A stretch of 64,000 nt of DNA from Neorhizobium sp. NCHU2750 (lineage in GTDB: Bacteria > Pseudomonadota > Alphaproteobacteria > Rhizobiales > Rhizobiaceae), in NCBI RefSeq assembly GCF_003597675.1, contig NZ_CP030827.1, positions 2,790,001-2,854,000 on the forward strand, read 5' to 3'. Positions 61,524 to 64,000 of the stretch are shown here, one piece after another. The notes under the pieces are model-generated. The model saw nothing but the letters and a program-made list of their open reading frames with translations. It had not been told where the DNA came from and made no database searches. A program made the translations under genes and the position numbers. Each line of letters opens with the position of its first letter. The first letter of the stretch is position 1.

Positions 61524-62807
61524 TTGGCTAGTCCCATCACCAGCAGCACAAAGGCCGGAGGCGCCCAGCCGTCCGGCACCGGTGCCAACAACTATCAGTT
61601 CGCTCTTGTCGCCCTGACGTCGCTCTTCTTCATGTGGGGCTTCATCACCTGCCTGAACGACATCCTGATCCCGCATCTGAAGAACGTCTTCTCGCTGAAC
61701 TACACGCAGTCCATGCTGATTCAGCTCTGCTTCTTCGGTGCCTACTTCATCGTCTCGCTGCCCGCCGGCGCGCTGGTCAAGCGCATCAGCTACAAGTGGG
61801 GCATCGTCGTCGGCCTGCTGATCGCCGCACTCGGTTGCGCGCTCTTCATTCCGGCCGCCAGCTACCGCGTCTACGGGCTGTTTCTCGGCGCGCTCTTCGT
61901 TCTCGCCGCCGGCGTAACGGTGCTGCAGGTCGCAGCCAACCCCTACGTCACCGAGCTTGGTGCACCTGAAACCGCAGCCAGCCGTCTGACCCTCACCCAG
62001 GCCTTCAACTCGCTCGGCACCACAATTGCCCCGCTGTTCGGCGCCTTCCTGATCCTGTCGGCAGCCACGGGCGACATCGCCACAGCAACTGGCCAGCAGC
62101 TGGAAACCCTGCGCCTGGAAGAAGCCGACTCCGTCCGCTTCCCCTACATGATCCTCGCCATCGCCTTCCTGGTCCTGTCGGCGATCTTTGCTGCACTCAA
62201 GCTTCCCCATATCGAGGAAGAGGAAGTATCCTCCGAAGGCGGCGAACGTGCCTCCGCATGGTCCTACCGGCACCTCATCCTCGGCGCGGTCGGCATCTTC
62301 GTCTATGTCGGCGGTGAAGTCTCGGTCGGCAGCTTCCTGGTAAACTATCTGCACGAACCGTCCATCGCCGGCCTGCCGGAATCCGAAGCCGCCCACTACG
62401 TCTCCTATTTCTGGGGTGGCGCAATGGTCGGACGTTTCATCGGCGCCTATGCCATGCGCTATATCGCCGATGGCAAGGCACTGGCCTTCAACGCCCTCCT
62501 GGCTGCGATCCTGCTTCTGGTCACCGTCTTCACCGGCGGCAAGCTTGCCATGTGGGCAGTGCTGGCAGTCGGCCTGTTCAACTCGATCATGTTCCCGACG
62601 ATCTTCAGCCTGGCGCTGAAGGGCCTCGGCCGCCATACCAGCCAGGGCTCGGGCATCCTGTGCCTGGCAATCGTCGGCGGCGCCATCATCCCGGTGATCA
62701 TGGGCGCCCTGGCTGATGCGTTCACCATCCACATGGCATTCCTGATGCCGGTCCTGTGCTACATCTACATCTTCTATTACGGTCTCAAGGGCCACAAGGT
62801 GGTCTGA
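61524..62807 (+). CDS. gluP: Glucose/galactose MFS transporter, GluP/FucP type
   Basis: A sugar/H+ symporter of 427 residues of the FHS (FucP/GluP) branch of the MFS, with 12 predicted helices. Family motifs include [19 protein letters not shown] (about 35-53), [12 protein letters not shown] and [17 protein letters not shown] (about 353-369). The start is TTG at 61524, preceded by GAGG at 7 nt; there is no nearer in-frame ATG before TM1. Followed by a strong terminator. Confidence 0.9.
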   Translation: MASPITSSTKAGGAQPSGTGANNYQFALVALTSLFFMWGFITCLNDILIPHLKNVFSLNYTQSMLIQLCFFGAYFIVSLPAGALVKRISYKWGIVVGLLIAALGCALFIPAASYRVYGLFLGALFVLAAGVTVLQVAANPYVTELGAPETAASRLTLTQAFNSLGTTIAPLFGAFLILSAATGDIATATGQQLETLRLEEADSVRFPYMILAIAFLVLSAIFAALKLPHIEEEEVSSEGGERASAWSYRHLILGAVGIFVYVGGEVSVGSFLVNYLHEPSIAGLPESEAAHYVSYFWGGAMVGRFIGAYAMRYIADGKALAFNALLAAILLLVTVFTGGKLAMWAVLAVGLFNSIMFPTIFSLALKGLGRHTSQGSGILCLAIVGGAIIPVIMGALADAFTIHMAFLMPVLCYIYIFYYGLKGHKVV

Positions 62808-62848
62808 GACCGAAGACAGGACGGGCAGGTCCCCGCCCGCCCAATAGG

Positions 62849-62882
62849 AAAAGCCCCCGCGGATGCCGCGGGGGCTTTTCTG
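62849..62882. terminator. Bidirectional terminator gluP / galU
   Basis: A 14-bp perfect stem AAAAGCCCCCGCGG (62849-62862) with CCGCGGGGGCTTTT (62866-62879), loop 3 nt, between convergent genes. T-run on one side and A-run on the other. Confidence 0.92.
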
Positions 62883-62901
62883 TTTCGGGATATCGGTCTC
62901 G

Positions 62902-63792
62902 TTATTTCAGCTTGGCGGCCAGCGCCTTCAAGGGACCTTCGATCGCCGGACGAATGTCCGCACGCTGTAGCGCGAAAGCAAGGTTGGCCAGAATGAAGCC
63001 GTCCTTTGCGCCGCAGTCATAGGTCTCGCCGGTGAACGGATAGGCGGCGAATTCCTGGCTCTTGGCAAGCGCCAGCATGCCGTCGGTCAACTGGATCTCG
63101 TTGCCGGCACCGCGTTCCTGGGTTTCGAGGATCTTGAAGATCTCCGGCTGCAGGATGTAGCGGCCGTTGATGAAGAAGTTCGACGGAGCAGTGCCCTTGG
63201 CCGGCTTTTCCACCATCTCGGTAATCTTGAAGCCGCCATTGCCGACGGAAGCGCCCTTGCCGACGATACCGTATTTATGGGCCTGTTCCGGATCGCATTC
63301 CTCGACGGCGAGAACGTTGCCGCCGGTATGCTCGTAGAGCTCGACCATGCCCTTGAGGCAGCTCTTTTCCGACGACATGATCATGTCGGGCAGAAGCACG
63401 GCGAAAGGCTCGTCGCCGACGATGTCGCGGGCGCACCACACGGCATGTCCAAGACCGAGCGGCACCTGCTGGCGGGTGAAGCTCGCCGTGCCGGCCTTCG
63501 GCAGGATGTGGGACAGAAGCGTCAGTTCGGCATTTTTGTTGCGCTCGCGCAGCATCTGCTCGAGTTCAAATTGGATATCGAAATAGTCTTCGATGACGCC
63601 CTTGCCACGACCGGTGACGAAGACGAAATGCTCGATACCGGCTTCGGCGGCCTCGTCGACCACATACTGGATGACCGGCTTGTCGACGACAGTCAGCATT
63701 TCCTTCGGAACGGCCTTGGTGGCCGGCAGGAAACGCGTCCCGAGCCCGGCGACCGGGAAGACTGCTTTGCGGATCTTACGCTTTTCAGACAC
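62902..63792 (-). CDS. galU: UTP-glucose-1-phosphate uridylyltransferase
   Basis: Makes UDP-glucose from UTP and glucose-1-phosphate, the glucosyl donor for exopolysaccharide, LPS, cyclic glucans and trehalose. It has 296 residues. The nucleotide-binding signature [18 protein letters not shown] is at about 16-33, with [13 protein letters not shown] after it and [18 protein letters not shown] in the second half. The GTG start at 63792 has AGGAGG at 5 nt. Convergent with gluP. Confidence 0.97.
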   Translation of the reverse strand: MSEKRKIRKAVFPVAGLGTRFLPATKAVPKEMLTVVDKPVIQYVVDEAAEAGIEHFVFVTGRGKGVIEDYFDIQFELEQMLRERNKNAELTLLSHILPKAGTASFTRQQVPLGLGHAVWCARDIVGDEPFAVLLPDMIMSSEKSCLKGMVELYEHTGGNVLAVEECDPEQAHKYGIVGKGASVGNGGFKITEMVEKPAKGTAPSNFFINGRYILQPEIFKILETQERGAGNEIQLTDGMLALAKSQEFAAYPFTGETYDCGAKDGFILANLAFALQRADIRPAIEGPLKALAAKLK

Positions 63793-64000
63793 TCATGCCT
63801 CCTGAATGCACATCATTGTGCAGAATTGAACTTTTAGGCGTCTAGCGCTCATTTGCTACCGTTTCGCAAAGGACTGCCACAAACGCGCTACCTATGGTAA
63901 AGAATTTGTTGACTCTATTCCGTTAAGACATCGTTGAGCCGCATACCAGTCACGCCATGAACGGCGAATGAAGGAACGGATAGACTACCGATGACGAATT
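63793..64000. other. Intergenic region at the window end; possible start of a plus-strand gene
   Basis: It contains the galU promoter region. An ATG at 63991 opens a frame that runs off the window, with AAGGA 15 nt upstream; too little is visible to call the gene. Confidence 0.2.

Noticed and set aside
1..64000. tRNA, rRNA, CRISPR arrays, insertion sequences, prophage or integrase genes
   Set aside because: None recognised on either strand; spacers were scanned for CCA-type cloverleaf ends and regularly spaced repeats without success.

Overview
The window is chromosomal DNA of a Rhizobiales alphaproteobacterium, most likely a Rhizobiaceae member (Rhizobium/Agrobacterium/Neorhizobium type). 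The evidence is the high GC3 codon use, the tkt-gap-pgk-fba set with a class I aldolase, an Omp10-type lipoprotein, homospermidine synthase, RcdA- and GapR-type cell-cycle proteins, TTAA-N7-TTAA (CtrA-like) boxes and several intergenic mosaic repeats typical of rhizobia. No rRNA, tRNA, CRISPR array, transposase or phage gene was recognised. Nearly all other long ORFs are antisense or frame shadows of the genes listed.

Layout. 1-13.4 kb: glycolysis/pentose-phosphate genes (tkt partial, gap, pgk, fba). About 8 kb of accessory genes lies between gap and pgk: LysR plus an F420-reductase-like protein, a sorbosone-dehydrogenase-family protein, a second LysR plus an MBL-fold hydrolase, and a K+/H+ antiporter. 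The first LysR/reductase pair is bracketed by gap and by a second copy of the gap 3' end with its terminator, a recombination scar. 13.5-18.3 kb: PhzF, a 53-residue membrane protein, an MFS permease, DUF1192, RcdA behind CtrA-like boxes, a P-loop protein and L31. 18.5-25 kb: an ABC exporter, a glucoamylase-like protein, a three-gene MotA/MotB-like operon and SuhB. 25-32 kb: a Sel1 protein, a ThiE-like protein, two small YdcH-family genes, purEK, Cys-less L36, a TPR protein and an alpha/beta hydrolase. 32-41 kb: pyruvate kinase coupled to a DUF1036 protein, an N-formylglutamate amidohydrolase family protein, DUF1244, GapR, an amine oxidase, a DUF882 peptidase-like protein and a sigma-54 response regulator.

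41-48.6 kb: M3 oligopeptidase, an SPFH/NfeD pair, the queuosine operon queC-queD-queE, an SDR and ferrochelatase. 48.7-56 kb: an exported 5'-nucleotidase with a LysM tail, Omp10, homospermidine synthase, a DUF3445 haem protein and pabB-pabC. 56-64 kb: a LysR/SDR divergent pair, an Atu4866-family protein, KdsD, a beta-barrel protein translationally coupled to a 16-codon leader ORF, a GluP-type sugar permease and GalU.

Functionally the window is mostly housekeeping: central carbon flow, purine, folate (pABA), haem, queuosine, polyamine and envelope precursors (A5P for KDO, UDP-glucose). Regulatory patches include a 27-bp perfect palindrome upstream of fba and CtrA-like boxes upstream of rcdA and of a candidate small RNA. 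I found no self-contained novel defence or mobile system. The most unusual points are the duplicated gap 3' end, the leader-ORF coupling of the beta-barrel gene and the CtrA-box/hairpin unit upstream of rcdA.
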